The position numbers were made by a program, and so were the translations under genes. From Pseudomonas benzenivorans (lineage in GTDB: Bacteria > Pseudomonadota > Gammaproteobacteria > Pseudomonadales > Pseudomonadaceae), in the NCBI RefSeq assembly GCF_900100495.1, contig NZ_FNCT01000002.1:310001-374000 (forward strand): a stretch of DNA of 64,000 nt, written 5' to 3'. How positions within the stretch are numbered: position 1 is the first letter of the stretch; each line of letters begins with the position of its first letter. The notes beneath the pieces were generated by a model, which ran no database searches, was not told the DNA's origin, and worked only from the letters and a program-made list of their open reading frames with translations. Below are positions 29,956-38,468 of the stretch, one piece after another.

Positions 29956-31857
29956 GTGCAGCGATTTGTCTCCTCGATCGTCCTGCTGCTCGGCCTGGCA
30001 GCCGGTGTGTGCGCCGCTCCCGCCCTGCTGGAAAGCGACAGCAGCGGCATGCTGCTGAATCAGGATATCGAACTGCTGGAAGACGTCGGCGGCCAGCTGA
30101 GCATTGCCGATATGGCCGATCCGGCGGTACAGAGCCGCTTCCAGCCCGCCGCCGGGCGCGCCACCGTCGGCCAGAGCCGCAACCCCTGGTGGGTCAAGGT
30201 CAGCCTGCAACGCGCTGCCGGTGCTCCCAGCCAGTGGTGGCTGGAAAACGCCGGCATCACCATCTTCAACCTGCACCTCTACCTGCCCGATGGCCAGGGC
30301 GGCTGGCACGAGCGCGCAACCGGCACCGCGGTGCCCTACGCCGAAGGCCGCGACTATCCCTACCGGCGCATGCTGTTCAAGCTGCCGGAGCTGGGCGATG
30401 AGCCCCTTACTCTGTACTTCCGCAGCCTAGACCCGGCCGGCAACTCCTTCCCCCTGAAGATCTGGCAGCTGTCCGACCTCGAACAACTGGCCAGCAACGA
30501 GAATATCGGCTTCGGCCTGATCTACGGGGTGATTCTGGCCCTGCTGCTGTACAACCTGTTTATCCTGATCGCCCTGCGCGACAAGGCCTACCTCTGGTAC
30601 GTGCTGGCCACCGCCTGCGTGCTGGTGTTTATCCTCAGCATGACCGGCCATGGCTTCCAGTACCTGTGGCCCGGCAGCGCCGTCCCCTTCTGGCTGGACC
30701 GCATCACCCTACCCTCGCTCTGGGGCATCTTCGTCATGCGCTTCACCCAGGAGCTGCTCTACACCAAACGCGGCCTGCTCTGGCCGCATCGCCTGCTGAA
30801 TGCCGGCTGCGTACTGTATGTCATCGCCATCCTGATCAACGCCTTCGGCTACCGCGCCGAGGGTGCCTTGCTGATCGCCCTGACCCCGGTCGTCACCGTA
30901 CCCACCGCGCTGTTCAGCGCAGGCGTGCGCTGCTATCAGGGCTTCTTCCCGGCGCGCTTCTACCTGCTCGGTTACGGCGCGGTGCTAGGCAGCACCATAG
31001 TGCTGGTAATGCGCGCGGCCGGCCTGATCGAACCGAGCAACTTCACCGCCTACCTGTTCCCGCTCTCGGTAGCCGCCGAAACCATTCTGTTCTCCTTCGC
31101 CCTGGCCTACCGCATCCAGATGCTCAAACAGGAGAAGGCCCAGGCCCTGCAGCAGGTCGACCGGGAAAAAACCGCACGCCTGGCCCAGGCCCAGGCCAAT
31201 GCCGCCGAACTGCAGCACTCGGTGGCGCTGCGCACCGCCGAACTGGCCGCCACCAACGAACGCCTGCGCGAACGCGAACGCGAGCTGCAACACGCCGCCT
31301 TCCACGACCCGCTGACCGAGCTGCCCAACCGCCGCTACCTGGTCGAGCGCTGCGAAGCCGCCCTGGCCGAGGCCAAACGTCACAACCAGGCGGTCGCCCT
31401 GCTGCTGATCGACCTCGACCACTTCAAGCCGATCAACGACAGACACGGCCACGACGCCGGCGACCAGATGCTCCAGACCATCGCCCAGCGCCTGCGTGAG
31501 CATGTACGCGCAGGCGACGCCGTGGCGCGCCTGGGTGGCGACGAATTTGCCGTGCTGATCTGCGGCGCGGATGCCGAGGAGCACGCCCGCGATATCGCCC
31601 GCCGGCTGCTCGCCGAGCTGGCGCAACCGGTCAGCTACCGTGCCGAACGCCTGACCGTGACCATCAGCATCGGGGCCGCACTCTATCCGCAGCATGCCCA
31701 CAATTTCACCTGCCTGTACAAGGCCGCGGACGAGATGCTCTACAAGGTCAAGGCCCGCGGCCGCTCCGGCTCGGCGGTGTGCGGCGAAGACGGCGAACTG
31801 AGCAGCAGCGCCCGCCTGCAGGTGGACGTGCTGAGTGTGCCCAGCGGCCTGGGCTGA
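29956..31857 (+). CDS. 7TM-DISM diguanylate cyclase, NicD-like
   Basis: A 633-residue membrane signalling enzyme. Signal peptide, then a DISMED2-type periplasmic sensor (about 25-165, with WWVKVSLQRAAG and LYFRSLDPAGNSFPL), a seven-helix membrane domain (about 180-390), a coiled coil and a GGDEF domain. GGDEF is intact at about 527, and an RAGD inhibitory I-site lies five residues before it, so it should make c-di-GMP from two GTP and be feedback-inhibited. Domain order and position near ygiQ and dnaB match PAO1 NicD (PA4929), a nutrient-sensing cyclase in dispersion. Start GTG 29956 is supported by GGAG eight bases upstream and by the paralogue, which starts at the same point. Confidence 0.85.
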   Translation: MQRFVSSIVLLLGLAAGVCAAPALLESDSSGMLLNQDIELLEDVGGQLSIADMADPAVQSRFQPAAGRATVGQSRNPWWVKVSLQRAAGAPSQWWLENAGITIFNLHLYLPDGQGGWHERATGTAVPYAEGRDYPYRRMLFKLPELGDEPLTLYFRSLDPAGNSFPLKIWQLSDLEQLASNENIGFGLIYGVILALLLYNLFILIALRDKAYLWYVLATACVLVFILSMTGHGFQYLWPGSAVPFWLDRITLPSLWGIFVMRFTQELLYTKRGLLWPHRLLNAGCVLYVIAILINAFGYRAEGALLIALTPVVTVPTALFSAGVRCYQGFFPARFYLLGYGAVLGSTIVLVMRAAGLIEPSNFTAYLFPLSVAAETILFSFALAYRIQMLKQEKAQALQQVDREKTARLAQAQANAAELQHSVALRTAELAATNERLRERERELQHAAFHDPLTELPNRRYLVERCEAALAEAKRHNQAVALLLIDLDHFKPINDRHGHDAGDQMLQTIAQRLREHVRAGDAVARLGGDEFAVLICGADAEEHARDIARRLLAELAQPVSYRAERLTVTISIGAALYPQHAHNFTCLYKAADEMLYKVKARGRSGSAVCGEDGELSSSARLQVDVLSVPSGLG

Positions 31858-31911
31858 TTGCGCAAAGGCCGTGGCCGCTGGCAGCGCCCCAGTTATCACC
31901 AAACCAAGAAC

Positions 31912-31941
31912 TGTGAACGATTACACAGCTGTGCCTATACT
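31912..31941 (+). promoter_or_regulatory. Possible Vfr/CRP-like site and -10 element upstream of the decayed copy
   Basis: TGTGAACGATTACACA at 31912-31927 matches TGTGA-N6-TCACA at nine of ten bases. TATACT follows at 31936-31941. The functional copy upstream has a similar TGTGATCACA but without the six-base spacer. Weak evidence, by eye only. Confidence 0.35.
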
Positions 31942-31976
31942 CGCGGCAAACGCCACTCGACATCAGGAAGTCCGCA

Positions 31977-33765
31977 GTGCAGCGCCAAACCTTAGCCATC
32001 CTCCTATTGCTGAGCCTGTTTAGCGGCCTGAGCTTTGCCAGCCCGGTACTGCTGAGCACGCCGAGCAGCGGCAGCGTACTCAATGGACAGATCGAACTGC
32101 TGGAAGATGTTGGCGGCCAGCTGAGTATTGCCGACATGGCCGACCCCGCCGTGCAAGGCCGCTTTCAACCGGCCGCCGGGCGTACCAGCGTCGGCCAGAG
32201 CAGCAACCCCTGGTGGATCAAGCTCAGCCTGCAACGCGCCAGTGGCGCGCCCGCGCAGTGGTGGCTGGAAGTCGGCGCGGTTACCCTGCTTGATCTGCAA
32301 ATCTTCCTGCCTGACGCCCAAGGAGGATGGCAAACACGCCAGGTCGGCGAGCGCGTCGGCTTTGCCGAAGGCCGTGATCACGATTACCGCCGCGCGGTAT
32401 TCAGCCTGCCGCCCCTGAGCTAGCAGCCGCAAACCTTTTACCTGCGCACCTACGACCCGGCCGGCAACTCCTTCCCGCTGCGTATCTGGCAGTTGCATGA
32501 CCTCGAACAATTGGCCAAACGCGAACACCTGATTCTCGGCCTGATCTATGGGGTAATCCTCGCCCTGCTGCTGTACAACCTGATTATCCTGCTGGCCCTG
32601 CGCAACCCGGCTTACCTCTGGTATGTGCTGACCATGGCGGCCTCCCTGGTGTTTATCGCCAGCATGAGCGGCCACGGCTTCCAGTACCTCCGGCCCGATG
32701 GCCCGGTGCCAACCTGGCTGGACCGTATCACCCTGCCCATCCTGGTCAGCCTCGGCATCCTGCGCTTTGCCCAGGAGCTGCTGTTCACCCGCACCACCCT
32801 GCGCATTGCCCATTACATCCTCAATAGGCTGTATCGCGGTCTACCTGCTGGCCCTGGCGGTCAACCTGGCCGGCTATCGCAGTGAGACCGGCCTGCTGAT
32901 CGGGCTTATTCCGATTATTACCGTGCCCACCCTACTGCTCAGCGCGGCCATTCGCTGGAAACAGGGCTTTACCCCGGCGCTGTTCTACCTGCTGGGCTAC
33001 GGCAGCGTGCTGCTGAGCTTTGTGGTTCTGGTGCTGCGCGCCGCCGGCGTGGTGCAGCCGGGTGAGTCCACGGCCTATCTTTTTCCGCTTGCCGTGGCGG
33101 CCGAAGCAATCCTGTTCTCCTTCGCCCTGGCCTATCGCATCCAGATTCTCAAACAGGAGAAAGCCGACGCCATCCTGCAGGCCGACCGCGAAAAGACCGC
33201 ACGCCTGGCCCCGGCCCAGGCTAGTGCCGCCGACCTGCAACGCTCGGTAGAGCTGCGCACCGCCGAGCTGGCCGGCACCAATGAACGCCTGCGCCAACGC
33301 GAACAAGAGCTACAGCATACCGCCCTCCACGACCCGCTGACCGAACTGCCCAACCGCCGCTGCCTAGTCGAGCGCTGCGAAGCCGCCCTGGCCAACGCCA
33401 AACGCCACAATCAGGCGGTCGCCCTGCTGCTGATCGACCTCGACCATTTCAAGCCGATCAACGACCGATACGGCCACGATGCCGGCGACCAGATGCTCCG
33501 GGCCATCGCCCAGCGGCTGCTCGCCGAACTGGCGCAACCGGTGCTGTATGGCGCCGAACCGCTGACCGTGACCATCAGCATCGGCGTGGCCCTCTATCCG
33601 CAGCACGCCAGACAGTTCAGCGGTCTCTACAAGGCGGCCGACGAGGTGCTGTACAAGGTCAAGGCCCGCGGGCGCTCGGGCTCCTCCATCTGCGGCGAGG
33701 ACGGCGAACTGAGCAGCAGCGCGCGTCTGCAACTGGACGTGCTCAAGGTGCCCAGCGGACTCTGA
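31977..33765 (+). pseudogene. Decayed tandem copy of the NicD-like diguanylate cyclase
   Basis: This is a clear paralogue of the gene just upstream: GTG start 31977 (MQRQTLAIL after AGGAAG), the same sensor, seven-helix and coiled-coil segments, and the same ending DVLKVPSGL. Three lesions inactivate it: an in-frame TAG at 32421-32423, a two-base loss causing a frameshift near 32825-32827 (AATAGGC where the paralogue has AATGCCGGC), and an in-frame loss of 38 codons at about 33511-33520 that removes both the I-site and the GGDEF motif. Parts could still be translated from internal starts, but no active cyclase can result. The high similarity along the rest implies fairly recent decay. Confidence 0.92.
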
Positions 33766-33793
33766 GCGGCACGGCGCCTGCTACGCGGTTGGA

Positions 33794-35188
33794 TTATTCG
33801 TCGTCGAACTGGTAGCTGCCCGGCGCCAGGTTCTCGAAACGCGAGTACTTGCCGAGGAACGCCAGCCGCGCGGTGCCCAGGGGACCGTTACGCTGCTTGC
33901 CGATGATGATCTCGGCCACGCCCTTGTACTCGGTCTCCGGGTGATACACCTCGTCGCGGTAGACGAACATGATGATGTCGGCGTCCTGCTCGATCGCCCC
34001 GGATTCACGCAGGTCGGAGTTGATCGGGCGTTTGTTGGGGCGCTGTTCGAGCCCGCGGTTGAGCTGCGACAGGGCGATCACCGGACAGTTGAACTCCTTG
34101 GCCAGACCCTTGAGCGAGCGCGAGATCTCGGAAATCTCGTTGACCCGGTTGTCGCCGCTGGAGCCAGGAATCTGCATCAGCTGCAGGTAGTCGACCATGA
34201 TCAGGCCGATCTCGCCGTGCTCGCGGGCCAGGCGGCGGGTGCGCGCGCGCATCTCGGAGGGCGAGATGCCGGCGGTGTCGTCGATGAACAGCTTGCGGTC
34301 GTTGAGCAGGTTGACCGCGCTGGTCAGGCGCGGCCAGTCGTCGTCGTCCAGGCGACCGGCACGCACCTTGGTCTGGTCGATGCGCCCCAGCGAGGCGAGC
34401 ATACGAATGACGATGGATTCCGAAGGCATTTCCAGCGAGTAGACCAGGATCGCCTTGTCGCTGCGCATCAGGGCGTTTTCCACCAGGTTCATGGCGAAGG
34501 TGGTCTTGCCCATGGACGGCCGGCCGGCGACGATGATCATGTCGGCCGGCTGCAGGCCGCTGGTCAGGTCGTCCAGGTCGGTGAAGCCGGTGGACAGGCC
34601 GGTGATCGCGTCGCCGGCATTGAACAGCGAGTCGATGCGGTCGATCGCCTTGACCAGGATGTCGTTGATGCCCACCGGGCCACCGGTCTTCGGCCGCGCC
34701 TCGGCGATCTGGAAGATCAGCCGCTCGGCCTCGTCGAGGATCTCCTCGCCGGTCCGCCCCTGCGGCGCATAGGCGCTGTCGGCGATCTCCGAGCTGATGC
34801 CGATCAGCTGGCGCAGGGTGGCACGCTCGCGGATGATCTGCGCATAGGCCTTGATGTTGGCTACCGACGGGGTGTTCTTCGCCAGTTCGCCGAGGTAGGC
34901 CAGACCGCCGACCTGGGACAGCTGGCCTTCCTTGTCCAGTTGCTCGGACAGGGTCACCACGTCGAAGGGGTGGTTGCGCTCGGCCAGCTTGTAGATGGCG
35001 CGGAAGATCAGCCGATGGTCATGCCGGTAGAAGTCGCCATCGGAGACCTGATCGAGCACCCGTTCCCAGGCATTGTTGTCCAGCATCAGGCCACCCAGCA
35101 CCGCCTGCTCGGCCTCGATCGAGTGCGGCGGCACCTTCAGGGCGGAGGTTTGCAGGTCGTACTGTTCGGGAATGCTGATGTCGTTCAT
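33794..35188 (-). CDS. dnaB: Replicative DNA helicase DnaB
   Basis: A 464-residue hexameric 5'-3' helicase that unwinds DNA at the replication fork. The N-terminal primase-binding domain starts PHSIEAEQAVLGGLMLDNNA; the RecA-like domain has Walker A GRPSMGKTTFAMN and Walker B-like IGLIMVDYLQLM, plus the arginine-finger region SDLRESGAIEQDADIIMF. Start 35188 (MNDISIPEQYD) matches known Pseudomonas DnaB and drops 14 residues of a longer frame. No intein or insertion is seen. It lies downstream of the rpsF-rplI operon, past a terminator. Confidence 0.97.
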   Translation of the reverse strand: MNDISIPEQYDLQTSALKVPPHSIEAEQAVLGGLMLDNNAWERVLDQVSDGDFYRHDHRLIFRAIYKLAERNHPFDVVTLSEQLDKEGQLSQVGGLAYLGELAKNTPSVANIKAYAQIIRERATLRQLIGISSEIADSAYAPQGRTGEEILDEAERLIFQIAEARPKTGGPVGINDILVKAIDRIDSLFNAGDAITGLSTGFTDLDDLTSGLQPADMIIVAGRPSMGKTTFAMNLVENALMRSDKAILVYSLEMPSESIVIRMLASLGRIDQTKVRAGRLDDDDWPRLTSAVNLLNDRKLFIDDTAGISPSEMRARTRRLAREHGEIGLIMVDYLQLMQIPGSSGDNRVNEISEISRSLKGLAKEFNCPVIALSQLNRGLEQRPNKRPINSDLRESGAIEQDADIIMFVYRDEVYHPETEYKGVAEIIIGKQRNGPLGTARLAFLGKYSRFENLAPGSYQFDDE

Positions 35189-35215
35189 AGGCTCTGGAGA
35201 AAAAATCGGGTATTG

Positions 35216-35256
35216 AAAAACAAAGGGCACGGCACCGCTTGCGCGATGTCGTGCCC
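35216..35256 (-). terminator. Rho-independent terminator of the rpsF-rpsR-rplI operon
   Basis: On the minus strand a 14-base stem (GGGCACGACATCGC with GCGGTGCCGTGCCC, allowing two G-T pairs) closes a GCAA tetraloop and is followed by TTTGTTTTT. It lies 50 bases after the rplI stop and 28 bases before dnaB. This is a strong classical terminator. Confidence 0.88.
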
Positions 35257-35305
35257 GATTGTCAGCAGCCCTGCACCTAAGTGCAAGCCCACTTCAGCGG
35301 CTCGC

Positions 35306-35752
35306 TTAGGCGGCGACCACAACGACCCGGACGGTCGCTTCGACGTCGGTGTGCAGGTGCACAGCCACGTCGTATTCGCCAACCTGGCGAATGGTGCCGT
35401 TCGGCAGACGCACTTCAGACTTGGCCACTTCCACGCCGGAGGCGGTCAGGGCGTCAGCGATGTCGTGAGTACCGATGGAACCGAACAGCTTGCCTTCATC
35501 GCCCGCGGTAGCGGTGATGGTGACTTCCAGCTCGGCCAGCTGGGCAGCGCGAGTTTCGGCGGAGGCCTTCTTCTCGTCAGCCAGTTTTTCCAGCTCGGCG
35601 CGACGTGCTTCGAACGTGGCAACGTTCGCGGCGGTAGCGGCGGTGGCCTTGCCTTGCGGCAGCAGGAAGTTACGGCCGTAACCAGCCTTAACGTTCACTT
35701 TGTCGCCCAGGTTGCCCAGATTGGCGATTTTTTCCAGCAGGATGACTTCCAT
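35306..35752 (-). CDS. rplI: 50S ribosomal protein L9
   Basis: A 148-residue large-subunit protein that binds 23S rRNA near the L1 stalk. It starts [19 protein letters not shown] and has [13 protein letters not shown], the L9 signature, then the long connecting helix and C-terminal domain. Length matches the family (148-149). Last gene of the leftward ribosomal operon, ahead of a good terminator. Confidence 0.97.
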   Translation of the reverse strand: MEVILLEKIANLGNLGDKVNVKAGYGRNFLLPQGKATAATAANVATFEARRAELEKLADEKKASAETRAAQLAELEVTITATAGDEGKLFGSIGTHDIADALTASGVEVAKSEVRLPNGTIRQVGEYDVAVHLHTDVEATVRVVVVAA

Positions 35753-35773
35753 TTGGGTCTTACCTCTTAACTT

Positions 35774-36667
35774 TTAACCTTCACCGTCCGTGGGACCTGG
35801 GCCGTGCTTGCGCGCCAGGCGACCACGAAAATCAAACAGACTGTCGACGATGGCCAAGACCACCAGTAACGGATAAGTCAGCTGCATGAACAGCAGCAGC
35901 GTGATGTACAGCCCGACCAGCCAGAACTTCGCCAGTCGCCCTTGCGCCACCAGCCCATGGATCAAGGCAATGGCGGCGAAAGCCAGCGGCACGCTGCACA
36001 GCGGTGTCAGCATGGCCATCTGCGGTCCAAGGTTGGGCCCCAGAAGCATGCCGACCAGCAGCAACAGCGCCGGCGCCAGCGGCAGTCGCAGTACGCGAAA
36101 CTCGCGCCCGAAACCACCCGGGTTGTACAACAGCGCCTGCCAATAACGCCCAAGGATCAGGCTGAGCAGGCTGACGATCTGCAACAAGGCCGCCAATAAA
36201 CCGGTCAGCACCGGCGCAATCAGGCTCTCCAGGCGCGCTCGCTCGTCCACCGACATCTGTTGGTGAACCCCATCGAGCATCTGCGGCAGGAGCTTTTGCA
36301 GCTCACCTGCCATCGCCGCGATGGGTTCGCGGAACACCGCGCCCAAAATCAGCCCATACACCAGGCCCAATGCCACGCTGCACAGCAGCACACGACTCCA
36401 GGACAGGCTGGCGCGCAACAACAACGCCAGCCCCAGCGCACCGAACAGCACCAACAGGGTGCGCGGTTCACCGAAATACCACCAGCCAATCGCCGGCAGC
36501 AGGGCCCAGACGAGGATGCCCAGGGCATCGCTCAAACCGCGCCGCAGGAGCACCAGGCATCCGGCGGCAGCACTTAACCAGAACAGCAGCGGCAATGCCG
36601 CAGAAACGACCACCACAAGAGTGGCCTGCATACGGCCGCGCATGATGAATTCAGCCAAGGCGCGCAT
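35774..36667 (-). CDS. DUF2232-like inner-membrane protein
   Basis: A 297-residue protein with about eight hydrophobic helices and almost no soluble domain. It sits between rpsR and rplI, where Pseudomonas has a conserved membrane protein of the DUF2232/YybS-like type (PA4933 in PAO1 by recall). Start ATG 36667 follows AAGGG. In operon with ribosomal proteins, 21 bases before rplI. The function is unknown. Confidence 0.8.
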   Translation of the reverse strand: MRALAEFIMRGRMQATLVVVVSAALPLLFWLSAAAGCLVLLRRGLSDALGILVWALLPAIGWWYFGEPRTLLVLFGALGLALLLRASLSWSRVLLCSVALGLVYGLILGAVFREPIAAMAGELQKLLPQMLDGVHQQMSVDERARLESLIAPVLTGLLAALLQIVSLLSLILGRYWQALLYNPGGFGREFRVLRLPLAPALLLLVGMLLGPNLGPQMAMLTPLCSVPLAFAAIALIHGLVAQGRLAKFWLVGLYITLLLFMQLTYPLLVVLAIVDSLFDFRGRLARKHGPGPTDGEG

Positions 36668-36703
36668 GCGTGTTATCCCTTACTACTTGTCGAGCATCCG
36701 GTC

Positions 36704-36934
36704 TCAGCGGCCGTGGCTGTCGGTGTAGGGCAGCAGGGCCAGGAAGCGGGCGCGCTTGATAGCGGTAGCCAGCTGACGCTGATAACGAGCCTTGGTACCG
36801 GTGATACGGCTAGGAACGATCTTGCCGGTTTCCGAGATGTAGGCCTTCAGGGTGTTGAGATCTTTGAAATCGATCTCTTTCACGTCTTCAGCGGTGAAAC
36901 GGCAGAATTTACGACGACGGAAGAAACGTGCCAT
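36704..36934 (-). CDS. rpsR: 30S ribosomal protein S18
   Basis: A 76-residue small-subunit protein that binds with S6 to the platform of 16S rRNA. It shows [17 protein letters not shown] at the start and [20 protein letters not shown], the family signature. Length is standard. It follows rpsF by 28 bases. Confidence 0.98.
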   Translation of the reverse strand: MARFFRRRKFCRFTAEDVKEIDFKDLNTLKAYISETGKIVPSRITGTKARYQRQLATAIKRARFLALLPYTDSHGR

Positions 36935-36962
36935 GTGATTGGCTCCTCAATAGATCCGTGGA

Positions 36963-37388
36963 TTACTCGTCAGCGCTGTCGCTGCTGTCACTGCTGTCGC
37001 TGTCATCGCCATCGGCAGAATCGGCACTCTCAGGACGGTCGCGACGCTCACGGCGCTCACTGCGGTTTTCTTCGGCCTTGAGCATCTCGGACTGGCCGGT
37101 AACGGCTTCGTCGCGACGGATGACCAGGTTACGGATCACGGCATCGTTGTAACGGAAGTTGTCTTCCAGCTCGGCCAGGGCCTTGCCGGTGCACTCGACG
37201 TTGAGCATCACGTAGTGAGCCTTGTGGACGTTGTTGATGGCGTAAGCCAGCTGACGACGACCCCAGTCTTCCAGGCGGTGGATTTTGCCACCGTCTTCCT
37301 CGATCAGCTTGGTGTAACGCTCGACCATGCCGCCGACTTGCTCGCTCTGGTCCGGGTGAACCAGAAAGATGATTTCGTAATGACGCAT
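36963..37388 (-). CDS. rpsF: 30S ribosomal protein S6
   Basis: A 141-residue small-subunit protein, partner of S18. It starts [18 protein letters not shown], and the central [14 protein letters not shown] is conserved. The last 20 or so residues are a Asp/Ser-rich acidic tail ending SADE, longer than in E. coli but common in Pseudomonas; RimK adds glutamates to the S6 tail in some species. First gene of the operon rpsF-rpsR-DUF2232-rplI. Confidence 0.97.
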   Translation of the reverse strand: MRHYEIIFLVHPDQSEQVGGMVERYTKLIEEDGGKIHRLEDWGRRQLAYAINNVHKAHYVMLNVECTGKALAELEDNFRYNDAVIRNLVIRRDEAVTGQSEMLKAEENRSERRERRDRPESADSADGDDSDSSDSSDSADE

Positions 37389-37509
37389 AAATGCTCCTTA
37401 CGGGTTGTAGCCTGCCACCAAATGCGGTCAGGCAAGGAGTGAATGACACTGTTGGTCTTGCCGAAACAGCGGGGGCGCAAAAGCGCCTGCCGTCGCGACA
37501 AGGGGCGCC

Positions 37510-37538
37510 ATTCTAGAGAAGCCCCCTGCCACGCGCAA
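37510..37538 (-). promoter_or_regulatory. Sigma70-type promoter of the rpsF operon
   Basis: On the minus strand TTGCGC (-35) and TAGAAT (-10, five of six) are separated by exactly 17 bases, and GGCGCCCC follows as a GC-rich discriminator typical of stringently controlled ribosomal promoters. Transcription would start near 37503 and leave a leader of about 115 bases before rpsF. Confidence 0.6.
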
Positions 37539-37566
37539 GACGAACTGGTGATTATTTGAACAGTGC

Positions 37567-37701
37567 GTAGGTTGGGTCGGGGCGCGCAGCCTGAGGAGCG
37601 CAGCGACGCAGCCCAACAGGGAGCGCGTAGCGCTCCGCTCGACGACCACGACCACGACCACGGCGTCTGCGTTGGCCTTCGCGAAGCTCAGCCCAACCTA
37701 C
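37567..37701. repeat. GTAGGTTGGG palindromic element between rlmB and rpsF
   Basis: The element begins GTAGGTTGGGTCGGGGCGCG and ends GCCCAACCTAC. Its ends are complementary; the middle also pairs in part. It is the same type as 8486-8597, with a different interior. Confidence 0.7.
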
Positions 37702-37718
37702 GCCTTGCAGCTTATGGC

Positions 37719-38468
37719 TTACCGCTTGGCGCTGCTTCTCTGCCGCAGCGCCTCGAACAGGCATACGCCAGCCGCCACCGAGACATTCAGGCTGCTGACA
37801 CTGCCGGCCATCGGCAGCTTCACCAGGAAATCGCAATGCTCGCGGGTCAGCCGACGCATGCCCTTGCCTTCGGCACCCATGATCAGCACCGTCGGCCCGG
37901 TCAGGTCCTGCTGATACAGCTCCTGCTCGGCCTCACCCGCGGTGCCGACCACCCACAGGCCGCGCTGCTGGAGTTTTTCCAGGCTGCGCGCCAGGTTGGT
38001 CACCGCAACCAGCGGGATCACCTCGGCGGCGCCGCAGGCCACCTTGCGCACGGTGGCGTTGAGCGTGGCGGACTTGTCCTTCGGCACGATCACCGCCAGG
38101 GCGCCCGCCGCATCGGCGGTGCGCAGGCAGGCGCCGAGGTTGTGCGGATCGGTCACCCCATCCAGCACCAGCAGCAGCGGCGGCCCTTCGGTGCGGTCGA
38201 GCAACTCCTCAAGCATCGCCTCGCCCCACACCTGACTCGGACTGACTTCGGCCACCACGCCCTGGTGCACCCCCTCGACCCAGGCATCCATCTCGCGCCG
38301 CTCGCACTGGCCGACCGCCACTCGCGCACCCGCGGCCAGTTCAAGCAGGGGCTGCACCCGCGGGTCGCTACGGCCCTCGGCCAACCATACCTGCTTGACG
38401 CGCTTGGGGTGATGGCGCAGCAACGCCTCTACGGCATGCACGCCAAAGATCTTTTCCAACTGACTCAT
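37719..38468 (-). CDS. rlmB: 23S rRNA 2'-O-methyltransferase RlmB (G2251)
   Basis: A 249-residue SPOUT enzyme that methylates the ribose of G2251 in the peptidyl-transferase P-loop of 23S rRNA. SPOUT motifs are seen: DPHNLGACLRTADAAGA (motif 1), LIMGAEGKGM (motif 2) and GSVSSLNVSVAAGV (motif 3, trefoil knot). N-terminal RNA-binding domain starts LEKIFGVHAVEALL. Its start overlaps the rnr stop by four bases, so translation is coupled to rnr. Confidence 0.95.
   Translation of the reverse strand: MSQLEKIFGVHAVEALLRHHPKRVKQVWLAEGRSDPRVQPLLELAAGARVAVGQCERREMDAWVEGVHQGVVAEVSPSQVWGEAMLEELLDRTEGPPLLLVLDGVTDPHNLGACLRTADAAGALAVIVPKDKSATLNATVRKVACGAAEVIPLVAVTNLARSLEKLQQRGLWVVGTAGEAEQELYQQDLTGPTVLIMGAEGKGMRRLTREHCDFLVKLPMAGSVSSLNVSVAAGVCLFEALRQRSSAKR

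Larger units (their letters stand above)
37389..37718. other. Intergenic region between rlmB and rpsF with promoter and repeat
   Basis: 330 bases. Nearest rpsF is a 120-base leader, then the promoter at 37510-37538, then the GTAGGTTGGG palindrome at 37567-37701. No gene is present; short open frames within the palindrome are rejected. Confidence 0.6.

Noticed and set aside
33941..35770. 609-codon open frame opposite dnaB and rplI
   Set aside because: Antisense shadow of two essential genes with no family features.
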